A DNA stretch of 64,000 bases, taken from positions 186,001 to 250,000 of the forward strand of contig NZ_JBHSDH010000010.1 in NCBI RefSeq assembly GCF_042651485.1. Reading direction: 5' to 3'. Shown here in pieces: positions 55,018 to 62,951 of this stretch. Position 1 is the stretch's first letter, and each line of letters opens with the position of its first letter. The DNA comes from Sphingorhabdus_B arenilitoris. GTDB taxonomy: Bacteria > Pseudomonadota > Alphaproteobacteria > Sphingomonadales > Sphingomonadaceae. Made by a program: the position numbers and the translations under genes. The notes under the pieces are model-generated. The model was not told where the DNA came from. It searched no databases and saw only the letters and a list, made by a program, of their open reading frames with translations.

Positions 55018-55877
55018 GCGTCGTTCCTTGGAGGCCGTCCGGTGACCATCGCCCGGATATGCTTCACCGGTCCAGCCAGCAACACCATCACCATATGCAC
55101 GGCGAAAAAGCCGATGAGCGAAAACGCGATCAGGAAATGAAGGGAGCGTGCCGATTGCCGCCCGCCAAATATATCAATCAACCAGGGCCAAGCCGCATTC
55201 ATCGCAGGAGACATGGCAAGGCCGGTGAAGATCATCATTGGCAACATTAGGAATATCACGGCTATATAACTGAATTTCTGTAATATATTATAATGTCCGG
55301 CTTCATCTCCCTTGGCAAAACGGAGGCGGAGATGGTCCTTGATGTCTTGCCAGATATGGGCAGGCCGCCATTCCTGGCGAGTGATATGCAAGCTGTCCCG
55401 TATATGCCCTTTCAACAGCCCGGCGATCAAATATAGCATCAGGGCGAGGCTGAATATCCAGGCAAAAGCCAAATGCCATAGCCGGGCATCGGCAAGGCTA
55501 TATTCGGACGGTATGGTCGCCCAATACGGAAAGGCATGGGTTTTCAGGGTCCCGTCGGCACCTTCATATACGCCCAGAATTCCAGTGCTATCGAGGCGCC
55601 TGTCGCCAATCTGTATGAAGCCGCGCCCTTGATCATCACCAATTTCGAACCAGGCAGGGTCATCATGTGCGCCATATTCGCCCCAATATAGCCGGGGGTG
55701 AGCGTTAAAAATCATCAAACCGCTCATCAACAAAATCATTAGCGCTGCCGCATTTGCCCAATGCCATAACCGCACCGTCAATGGGTGACGTATTGCGGAA
55801 GGCTGCTTTGCAGGTGGCGGCATGGCCGGCTTATGCGCTTCGCTCATTTCAGTCTGTGTCCTGTCGGGCATGGGCAA
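55014..55877 (-). CDS. Cytochrome b561-type membrane subunit
   Basis: A 287-residue membrane protein with about five helices. Heme-ligating histidines are seen in LTVRLWHWANAAALM (about 32-46), RLWHLAFAWIFSL and SARSLHFLIAFSL and VHMVMVLL. It resembles the cytochrome b of hydrogenases/thiosulfate reductases and likely passes electrons to the neighbouring Mo-enzyme, as MsrQ does for MsrP; in this pair the b-type subunit is larger and of another family. The four-base overlap shows an operon. Confidence 0.85.
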   Translation of the reverse strand: MPMPDRTQTEMSEAHKPAMPPPAKQPSAIRHPLTVRLWHWANAAALMILLMSGLMIFNAHPRLYWGEYGAHDDPAWFEIGDDQGRGFIQIGDRRLDSTGILGVYEGADGTLKTHAFPYWATIPSEYSLADARLWHLAFAWIFSLALMLYLIAGLLKGHIRDSLHITRQEWRPAHIWQDIKDHLRLRFAKGDEAGHYNILQKFSYIAVIFLMLPMMIFTGLAMSPAMNAAWPWLIDIFGGRQSARSLHFLIAFSLIGFFAVHMVMVLLAGPVKHIRAMVTGRPPRNDA

Positions 55878-55947
55878 ACCCTACTCTGCCACCATCTATT
55901 CAGCAAGACACACCCCTTTGTTACATGGAGGGCGACGATAGCCGCGT

Positions 55948-58680
55948 CTATTTTTTCGCCGTTTGCGGGTCGGCGGATAACGTATCTGCTGCGTCTGCAA
56001 TCCGTTTGGCTGGCTGCGCTGTCACAATGCCCAATTCGGCCATGGGCCGCGTCTTGCTCAGTTCGGCGATTTCGGACAAACGGCTATTCACCCCTATAAT
56101 ATTGGCGGCGAGCGGCGATATTTGCAGGCGATATTTGCCGTAAGGCACGCCTTCAAACAGGAAAAATCCGTCATACTCGCTGCGGGTCGTCTTCACGACA
56201 TTGCCCTTTTGGTCAAGCAGGTCGATATCGACGCCGCTTAAGATGCGTCCGCCCTCTTTTTGCAACGTGCCCGCAATTTCACCCGCCGCAACAAGCGGCA
56301 ATTCAACAACAAATGGTATGCCCGGACGGGGTGTCACAACGATGCCTTTGGTGGCCGGCTGCACAAATGGATCGGGCAGACTGGACGCGTCGACACCGAT
56401 TAAAATGGGCTGGAATGGCTGCAACCCGTCGATCATCGATGCCCCGGTCGCATCTGTCGGCTTACCACGGCCATTCAAACCCGCAGTCAACTCCACCTCT
56501 TTATGCAATGGCTCCTCGGGTTGGCGGATCCCGTCGCCATTTTCATCGGTATAAACGATCGCCAGCGCCTGTCCCGTCGCCGCCAGTTTTTCCGATGCCA
56601 CCCGGAAACCGCCGCGCGGATCGGGGCCGAGGCTGAATGCCAGGCTCAGGCCTGCGGCAACAGAGCCATCGGTTGCGGCTTCCAATTGCCCGGTCAACGC
56701 AAATTTTTCGAATCGGCGTGTATATCCAGCAGACAAACGCCCACGGTCGCTTGCGGCATTATAGCCAAGCTCCAAACGATATTCCGAACGATCGCTCGCC
56801 CGGTAATCAGCCGTCAATTTTGATTCGCGAAAACCCGTATCGTCACCCGACAGCCCGAATTCCGTCTCGCCGCGAAGACGTACACGGCCGATCCGGCCCG
56901 ATAAACGCATAAGGGCATCAAGCCGGGCGGGTGGGTCATTGCCAAATGCCCGTTTTTCCTGTTCCCATTTGATTTCCGTACTTGCATTTATCCTATTGAT
57001 ATTAAACGATAAACGGCCAAGCATTTCCAATGTTTCATCGCCGCTGGTCCGGCGCCTATGGCGCGCTTCTACATGAACGGGAATTTTTTCGCCAAAGATG
57101 CTGACGCTTTGGTCGACGGAAAGCGCCAATAGCCGTTGTAGGTCAATTTCAAATCGTTCGCTTTGATAACCGTCTTGAAACAGCGCGGCTTCCGCGCTCA
57201 CCGATGTTTCTCCAAATTGCGCTAATGCCTGACCGCGCAAGGCATAGCCCCCAGCAAAATTGCTGGCCGCTGATAGTTCCATCAATGCAGGCCCCAATGC
57301 CCGGCGCAGCGACCCTTCCAAATAATTGCGCCTTACGCCTCTGAATTGGGAGCTGGTAAAGGCCGCACCGACCGATGTCCGCGCATCTATCCCGCGTTCC
57401 AAACCAAATCCGCCGCGCCACCCATCGGTATCTGCCGCAACATCGCTGCCAAAATTCAACAAATCCTGACCAGCATCTTGAATCCCGGCCCAATAATAAG
57501 TTTCACGCGGCGGAATGGAATCGAGGCCAACAGGAATTAAGCGGCTATCACGCCTGACTTGACCCTGCGGGCCATATAATATGACCTCAAACTGGTTTTG
57601 CCCAAATTGGAGCGGCACGTCGAGAAATTCATAACGGCCATCACCGCGGCTTTGCACATATCCGATCAATTGATCATTGCGATAAAGCTCAGCATCCCAC
57701 CCATCGGGCAGCTCGCCGCGAAATGTGGTGCGGTCGAAACTATCAGGCCGTTCTGTAGGCCGATTGGTAACGTAGGCCCCGCGCCCCGCGCTCCCCTGTG
57801 GTCCCAGCGCGGTCGAGGCCGTAGAGACATCACCAACCGCAAAATGTGTCGCCGCAAGCGGCCCCAATAGCTGACCTGCTGGATCGGTACGATAGGCCCG
57901 AAAACGAAGCTTTTCCGGAACACCCTGGTTATCCGAAGATAAACGCGCGTCAAATGACGCCCCGGCCAATTCACCGCTGGCATAAACCTCATATCGCGCG
58001 TCAAAAGTTGCGCCGCGCAATTTATCCTGCCGCGCGCCTGCCGACGCCACGACGTCAATAGACGGTGTGCGCCACAGTTTGTAGGGATCATGCGCCTGTG
58101 GCAGGGACGATAGATCAAATGTCTTGCGCGGTTGAACCTTACCCGCCCGGGCTTTGCGTTCTTCAGCCAGTTCGAAAGGCAGCTTTTCGTCCGATTCCAG
58201 GATCAGTAACGAATTGGATAAATCGGGCGTGACTTTTACGTCCAACCATTGAGCCAATATATCTGTATTCACGCACCAGCCTTCCGGCGTGTCATAAATG
58301 TCATTAGGCTTGATCTTAGTTTCCTTGTTCACGATTTGTACTATACCAAGGTCACGGTCGATGGTGATTATGCGGTTTTCCTTAAACAACCAGCCAGTTG
58401 CGCGGCGCGACTTTTTGTCAAGCCGCACTGGCAGGTCCAACGCCATAATAAAATCGCCCAAATCAACGCAAATATCTGTATTAGTTTGATAACCCCTGAC
58501 CCCATCGCCAACACGCCATTGCCCCGACCGCACGTCGAGTAACAGCGCATCGTCGCTATTGGCCTTCCACATATTAGCGTTATCAGACGCAAATGCAGGT
58601 GCAGCCGGAACCGATAGGGTTCCGACTGCCATGGCGACAAGCGCCAGCGTCTTTCGCAAGGTGGGAAATGATAGGGACAC
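55948..58680 (-). CDS. Usher-like outer-membrane protein with SdrD-B-type tail
   Basis: A 910-residue exported protein (signal peptide to about residue 31, AFA-SD). The N-terminal region (about 35-185) is separate and has a paired Cys (DICVDLG and GWCVNTD). From about 205 to 360 it resembles the start and plug of ushers: YRNDQLIGYVQSRGDGRY then FLDVPLQFGQNQFEVILYG, as in fimbrial ushers. About 375-700 is rich in alternating residues, as in a beta-barrel. The tail includes VYTDENGDGIRQPEEPL and EYDGFFLFEGVPYGKYRL, a SdrD-B-like/carboxypeptidase-regulatory fold. It follows the chaperone gene by 36 bases. Usher role is inference from these motifs and context. Confidence 0.72.
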   Translation of the reverse strand: MSLSFPTLRKTLALVAMAVGTLSVPAAPAFASDNANMWKANSDDALLLDVRSGQWRVGDGVRGYQTNTDICVDLGDFIMALDLPVRLDKKSRRATGWLFKENRIITIDRDLGIVQIVNKETKIKPNDIYDTPEGWCVNTDILAQWLDVKVTPDLSNSLLILESDEKLPFELAEERKARAGKVQPRKTFDLSSLPQAHDPYKLWRTPSIDVVASAGARQDKLRGATFDARYEVYASGELAGASFDARLSSDNQGVPEKLRFRAYRTDPAGQLLGPLAATHFAVGDVSTASTALGPQGSAGRGAYVTNRPTERPDSFDRTTFRGELPDGWDAELYRNDQLIGYVQSRGDGRYEFLDVPLQFGQNQFEVILYGPQGQVRRDSRLIPVGLDSIPPRETYYWAGIQDAGQDLLNFGSDVAADTDGWRGGFGLERGIDARTSVGAAFTSSQFRGVRRNYLEGSLRRALGPALMELSAASNFAGGYALRGQALAQFGETSVSAEAALFQDGYQSERFEIDLQRLLALSVDQSVSIFGEKIPVHVEARHRRRTSGDETLEMLGRLSFNINRINASTEIKWEQEKRAFGNDPPARLDALMRLSGRIGRVRLRGETEFGLSGDDTGFRESKLTADYRASDRSEYRLELGYNAASDRGRLSAGYTRRFEKFALTGQLEAATDGSVAAGLSLAFSLGPDPRGGFRVASEKLAATGQALAIVYTDENGDGIRQPEEPLHKEVELTAGLNGRGKPTDATGASMIDGLQPFQPILIGVDASSLPDPFVQPATKGIVVTPRPGIPFVVELPLVAAGEIAGTLQKEGGRILSGVDIDLLDQKGNVVKTTRSEYDGFFLFEGVPYGKYRLQISPLAANIIGVNSRLSEIAELSKTRPMAELGIVTAQPAKRIADAADTLSADPQTAKK

Positions 58681-58716
58681 GTATTTGGCCGATCCTTGAT
58701 CCGGGCGAGTGAGCCC

Positions 58717-59559
58717 TTAATTCAGGACAGATTTGACCTCCGAAATTAACGCGCCGCCATTTTCAACGGCTTCATAATAGCCGATAGTAACAGGCCCTTT
58801 TAACGCCGCCAAAATCTCCTCATTGACGGGCAAGGTTACCACGCGCGATTCGAGTTCAGGATATATTGCGATGCCGCGGGCCACCATTACTGGCTCTGAA
58901 ATGCCAGGCTTGGATACCCGAATTTCTCCAAAGACAGATGCACTCCCCTTGCGGCTTAGGTCAAAAGCCAAAGCGGGACCGTCCACGGTGCTTTCGACGC
59001 GCGGGTTGGCAAGCGCTGCCTGTGCTTCCAGTTGACCTTTGCGAACAATGATCGGAATGGTCACGCCATATACCGGAATCAACTGTATCTGCACGCCATC
59101 GCCAGCATCCTCGGTGTCCGTGACGGCAGCGGTTTTGGGAATTGCGCGAAATAACATATGCGCCCGATATTCACCGTCCGGCAGGTCCTGCATTTGGGTC
59201 AGACCAATGCGGATCGATTGGGGTTGATTGGGCGGCAGGGTGACACGGCGCGGCGCATAACGGATAATCCGCTGTATTGCCTGCTCTTTTTCATTGGCCG
59301 CCTCTTCCGGCACTTCTTCCAATCGTCCGACATCATTCATTCGGCGCAGCTCCAAAGAAATCCGGTATGTCGCCTCTTCTTCGCCGATGTTATTGAGGAT
59401 CACCTCCGTACCCCGGCGGCCATCGAGCACCACGCGGGTCGGCGCAACCAGCAAGTCTCCGGCGGCATAGGCCGGGGCGGACATCACCATCGGCGCTGTG
59501 ACCATAGTCGCCATAACGAGGGCAAATGGGCTGAACGATTGGGCGATTTTTGTGAACAT
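58717..59559 (-). CDS. Fimbrial periplasmic chaperone (PapD-like)
   Basis: A 280-residue exported protein with two immunoglobulin-like domains. A signal peptide ends near residue 33 (AYA-AG). The G1-strand region RIIRYAPRRVTLPPNQPQSI (about 94-113) corresponds to the donor-strand area of PapD-type chaperones, and NIGEEEATYRISLELRR fits the A-B strands. It binds pilin subunits in the periplasm and hands them to the usher. Gene order pilin-chaperone-usher supports this. Confidence 0.85.
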   Translation of the reverse strand: MFTKIAQSFSPFALVMATMVTAPMVMSAPAYAAGDLLVAPTRVVLDGRRGTEVILNNIGEEEATYRISLELRRMNDVGRLEEVPEEAANEKEQAIQRIIRYAPRRVTLPPNQPQSIRIGLTQMQDLPDGEYRAHMLFRAIPKTAAVTDTEDAGDGVQIQLIPVYGVTIPIIVRKGQLEAQAALANPRVESTVDGPALAFDLSRKGSASVFGEIRVSKPGISEPVMVARGIAIYPELESRVVTLPVNEEILAALKGPVTIGYYEAVENGGALISEVKSVLN

Positions 59560-59727
59560 CTATTTACTATCCTCTGTTGTTGCACAGGCGGCGACGCGCC
59601 GTGCATAATTCGAAGGATATGATTGACAGAATATAGTTACCAACAGCCTAATACACGCTACCAAATTGATGCTGCGCTATTGATCCTTGCGGGTTGCCCA
59701 TATTGCAACTGCTTTGCGCGCAAAGGC

Positions 59728-59767
59728 AATGAGCCCCCGGATGGATTGCTCCAGCCGAGGGCTCATT
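59728..59767 (-). other. GNRA-capped hairpin between pilin and chaperone genes
   Basis: On the minus strand AATGAGCCCTCGG pairs with CCGGGGGCTCATT (one G-U pair), and the loop itself folds as TGGA-GCAA-TCCA with a GCAA tetraloop. No T tract follows on this strand. Such a stem 33 bases after the pilin stop could stabilise the pilin mRNA or halt part of the transcripts, so that more pilin than chaperone and usher is made. Confidence 0.7.
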
Positions 59768-59800
59768 TATTCATTCAACCTTTACAGAAGGTAGAAATGC

Positions 59801-60298
59801 TTACTGATAATCTGCAGTCACCGGGAAGGTTGTGCTGTAAACGCCAGCTGCTTGGTTTGCACCAACAGTCAACGTGCCGCCGATGTAAACAGTCTGCAAA
59901 GCAGCCGAGTTAAATGTGATCGACGCGTTGGACAATGCCAGCGAAACCGGCATATTGGCGCCAGGGCCGCTCAAAGCAACACCAGTTGTTGGAACCGACA
60001 GAGCAACAACTTGACCTTGGGTCGCGTTGGTTACCTGAAACGACGCGCGGGTCGCGGTTCCTACGCAAATAACGCCGGTGCAGCTGCGTGTGTCTGATGC
60101 CGTTGGCAAAGCAACGGTGCCGCCATCTGCGTCGCCCGCGATCAGACCAAAGTCCAGATCAGTAACAGCCGACAAAGCAACAGGTGTCAGGATTTCGGCT
60201 TCAGCATTTGCTGTCTCGGTAGCAGCATTAGCCGCGCCGGAAACCAAAGAAGCGGCTGCAATCGTTCCAGCCAAAGCGAATTTCATTTTGTTCAACAT
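59801..60298 (-). CDS. DUF4402 pilin-like protein
   Basis: A 165-residue exported protein with signal peptide (MLNKMKFALAGTIAAASLV, cut near ANA-AT). The middle is a Thr/Ala-rich beta fold of the DUF4402 family, with a disulfide candidate in RSCTGVICVG. The C-terminus STTFPVTADYQ matches the final strand of this fold. DUF4402 proteins resemble spore-coat U and fimbrial subunits. First gene of the chaperone-usher-like locus. Confidence 0.8.
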   Translation of the reverse strand: MLNKMKFALAGTIAAASLVSGAANAATETANAEAEILTPVALSAVTDLDFGLIAGDADGGTVALPTASDTRSCTGVICVGTATRASFQVTNATQGQVVALSVPTTGVALSGPGANMPVSLALSNASITFNSAALQTVYIGGTLTVGANQAAGVYSTTFPVTADYQ

Positions 60299-60319
60299 AA
60301 TATAGTCCTCTTGCGACAA

Positions 60320-60557
60320 AGTGCAATTTCAGGAATGCCCCACTGCATCCATGGCCCCTTTTGCCGCACGAATCATAAGGACTCGCGAAGCCCTTTGGTT
60401 AATCGATCTTAACTTTTTTACTGATATAATTATTTTATTTCAATGTCTTAGATGGATTTTTTAGCGCTAAATCCGACAGGATTGGGATTCATTTGTTAAC
60501 GGTGACACGATTTTACAAAGAGTTTCACCGCTATTTTGGTGGATCGGTACCGCCCGC
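60320..60557 (-). promoter_or_regulatory. AT-rich upstream region of the pilin locus
   Basis: This 238-base gap between parB and the pilin gene is clearly AT-rich near 60410-60450 and on the minus strand holds TTGAAA followed by TATATC-like sequence, a possible promoter of the pilin operon. It also has the short inverted repeats AATCC-GACA-GGATT and CGGTGA/TCACCG that may terminate parB transcription. None is a strong match. Confidence 0.35.
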
Positions 60558-61508
60558 TTAAAATGTTTCGCCGGTCAAACGCTGGCATAGCATATCAAGC
60601 TGATCCAAGCTGCCATATTGGAATGTCACCGCGCCCGCACCGCTCGAACCTTCCTGTTTGATCATCACCTTCAATCCCAACAAATCGCCCAAATGGTTTT
60701 CTACTGCGCGGATATCTGCATCGGCGCTCGCATCCCGCATGGACGGTTTTGTCGTTGCGGCCTTCGATCCTGATTTGTTTTTGCGGACCAACGCTTCGGT
60801 CGCACGGACCGACAGGCCTTTTTTAACGACGACAGCGGCAAGCTCCACCGCTTGCTCGCTCCCCAATAGCGCCCGAGCATGGCCCATTTGCAGTTTATTT
60901 TCGATCACCAGATCGCGCAATGTTGGCGGCAGGTCGAGCAGACGCATCATATTGGCAACATGACTGCGCGACTTATCGACAATTTGCGCCAGCGCCGCTT
61001 GGCTGTGACCAAATTCGTCAGACAGCCTTTTATAGGCTTCGGCCTCCTCGATTGGGTTCAGATCCTGCCGCTGAATATTTTCTATAATCGCTATTTCAAG
61101 CGTTTCCGCGTCATCAAAATCCCGAACTATGGCGGGAATGCTATGGATTTGTGCTTTTTGTGCCGCACGCCAGCGCCGTTCACCGGCGACAATTTGATAG
61201 CCTTTTCCAAAAGGGCGCACGACGATGGGCTGAATTATTCCATGACGCGATAGGCTTTGCGCCAATTCCTCCAATGCGGGTTCGGCAAAATGCCGCCGCG
61301 GTTGAGCGGGGTTGGGCGTGATATCGGCGACATTGATAGAAGCGATCCCGGCTGCTACCGCCCGTGCTTTACTGTTCGAGTTAACGGCAGATGCATCGCC
61401 ATCATCGCGCACTACCGGCTGTTCCCGGATGGCCTCACCCAGCAGCGCGTCCAATCCGCGCCCGAGGCCCAATTTGCGAGGCACTGCTTTTTCCTTTGGA
61501 TCGCTCAT
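60558..61508 (-). CDS. parB: Chromosome-partitioning protein ParB
   Basis: A 316-residue CTP-dependent DNA clamp that loads at parS and spreads. The N-terminal domain has AEPALEELAQSLSRHGIIQP and GERRWRAAQKA (CTP-binding), then a helix-turn-helix (LAQIVDKSRSHVANMMRLL) that reads parS, and a C-terminal dimer domain. Its start overlaps the parA stop by four bases. A perfect parS is 1.4 kb away inside rsmG. Confidence 0.98.
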   Translation of the reverse strand: MSDPKEKAVPRKLGLGRGLDALLGEAIREQPVVRDDGDASAVNSNSKARAVAAGIASINVADITPNPAQPRRHFAEPALEELAQSLSRHGIIQPIVVRPFGKGYQIVAGERRWRAAQKAQIHSIPAIVRDFDDAETLEIAIIENIQRQDLNPIEEAEAYKRLSDEFGHSQAALAQIVDKSRSHVANMMRLLDLPPTLRDLVIENKLQMGHARALLGSEQAVELAAVVVKKGLSVRATEALVRKNKSGSKAATTKPSMRDASADADIRAVENHLGDLLGLKVMIKQEGSSGAGAVTFQYGSLDQLDMLCQRLTGETF

Positions 61509-62290
61509 GCGGCTAACTCCTCTTTTGCGGGCAGGCGGCCGATCAATTCCCGGGCAAGCGCCATATAAGCCTCAGAACCGCTGCACCGATGATCATAAAC
61601 TAATGCGGGCAATCCATGGCTCGGCGCCTCGGACAGGCGCACATTGCGCGGTATGACGGTGTCAAAAACCAATCCGCTTAAGCAGCTGCGCACATCCTCC
61701 TCAACCTGATCGGTCAAGCGGTTGCGGCGGTCATACATGGTCAAGACTACACCCCGGATCGATAAATCGGGGTTGAAGCGTTTTTGTATCCGTTCAACTG
61801 TTTGTAAAAGCTGACTTAATCCTTCCAATGCAAAAAATTCGCATTGCAACGGGACAATGATGGAATCGACCGCGACCAGAGCATTGATCGTAAGCAAACC
61901 CAAAGAGGGCGGGCAGTCGATCAGCACAATATCCCATTTATCCGCCGCGTCATCGAAAGCGGTCTTTAACCGGTGCGTCCGATCTTCAAACTCCACCAAT
62001 TCTACTTCAGCGCCGGATAAATCGACCGTGGCCGGAATAATGTCCAATTCCGGAATAATCGTTGCTATGGCCGATTCCTCAATTCCCGCTTCACCGAATA
62101 ATAAATCATAACTGCTATGCACGCGGTCCGCCTGTTTTACGCCGAGCCCGGTGGAGGCGTTGCCTTGTGGATCGAGATCGATCAACAAGCATTTCCATCC
62201 GCTCGCCGCCATTGCGGTGGCCATATTGATTGCGGTTGTGGTCTTCCCGACGCCGCCTTTTTGGTTCGCAATTGCTATACGGATCATCAT
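61505..62290 (-). CDS. parA: Chromosome-partitioning ATPase ParA
   Basis: A 261-residue deviant Walker ATPase that drives segregation of ParB-parS complexes. Walker A: ANQKGGVGKTTTAINMATAM near residues 7-26; Walker B region: WDIVLIDCPPSLG. The start can be either of two adjacent ATGs (62290 or 62287); GAGGATATA before them suits the second slightly better in spacing. The rsmG stop lies ten bases upstream. Confidence 0.98.
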   Translation of the reverse strand: MMIRIAIANQKGGVGKTTTAINMATAMAASGWKCLLIDLDPQGNASTGLGVKQADRVHSSYDLLFGEAGIEESAIATIIPELDIIPATVDLSGAEVELVEFEDRTHRLKTAFDDAADKWDIVLIDCPPSLGLLTINALVAVDSIIVPLQCEFFALEGLSQLLQTVERIQKRFNPDLSIRGVVLTMYDRRNRLTDQVEEDVRSCLSGLVFDTVIPRNVRLSEAPSHGLPALVYDHRCSGSEAYMALARELIGRLPAKEELAA

Positions 62291-62300
62291 TATATCCTCG

Positions 62301-62951
62301 CTATTTTTTTGCCTTTTTCGGCAAAACACCGCGTAAACGGCCGATCAATATTCCCGCATCCGCATCGGTTATGCTTGGCACGACGCGAAAATCAATGGGC
62401 CATTGACCTGTGACATCTTCCATTTCCTTAACCGCATTTCGGCCCTTTGGTAATAGCCAGTAACTCTTTTCTGTGGAAAATCGCGCCGCGCCGCTCAACA
62501 ATCGGGGCAGCGGGGCAAAGGCTCGGGCGCTAATTACATCATATTTTTGACTTTGTAGCTTTTCGACAGGACTTCCGGCTATTTGCACCTGTGTCCCAAA
62601 ATCGAGCAACAAAGCCGCCCGCTCCAAATAATCTATCCGCCGTGCGCGCGATTCAACCAAGGTGATCTGATGATTCGTGAGCAGCGCAATCACGATTCCT
62701 GGAAAACCAGCACCAGAGCCTAGGTCCAACCAGCGCTGATGCTTCTGCATATCCGCAGGTAAATGGATCAGCAATTGAGCGCTATCGACTATATGGCGGG
62801 CCCATATGCTATCCAAAGTCGATGCAGCGATTAAATTCTGATTTTCCGCTTCAGCACGCAGAAAGGCGATGAAGCATTCCAACTTCTCCATTGTTTCACG
62901 TGAAACATTCAACTGCGATATCAGCCAAGCTTTGGCTTCATCTTCGGTCAT
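62301..62951 (-). CDS. rsmG: 16S rRNA (guanine-N7) methyltransferase
   Basis: Methylates G527 of 16S rRNA. The 216-residue protein has the SAM motif WLDLGSGAGFPGIVIALL (about 69-86). Residues LNVSRETME near residue 16 are encoded by a sequence that contains the parS site at 62892-62907. The start overlaps the mnmG stop by four bases. Confidence 0.96.
   Translation of the reverse strand: MTEDEAKAWLISQLNVSRETMEKLECFIAFLRAEAENQNLIAASTLDSIWARHIVDSAQLLIHLPADMQKHQRWLDLGSGAGFPGIVIALLTNHQITLVESRARRIDYLERAALLLDFGTQVQIAGSPVEKLQSQKYDVISARAFAPLPRLLSGAARFSTEKSYWLLPKGRNAVKEMEDVTGQWPIDFRVVPSITDADAGILIGRLRGVLPKKAKK
62892..62907. other. parS centromere site in rsmG
   Basis: TGTTTCACGTGAAACA, a perfect 16-base palindrome identical to the bacterial parS consensus bound by ParB. 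It lies in the coding region for NVSRETM of RsmG, so protein and site are constrained together. Confidence 0.95.
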
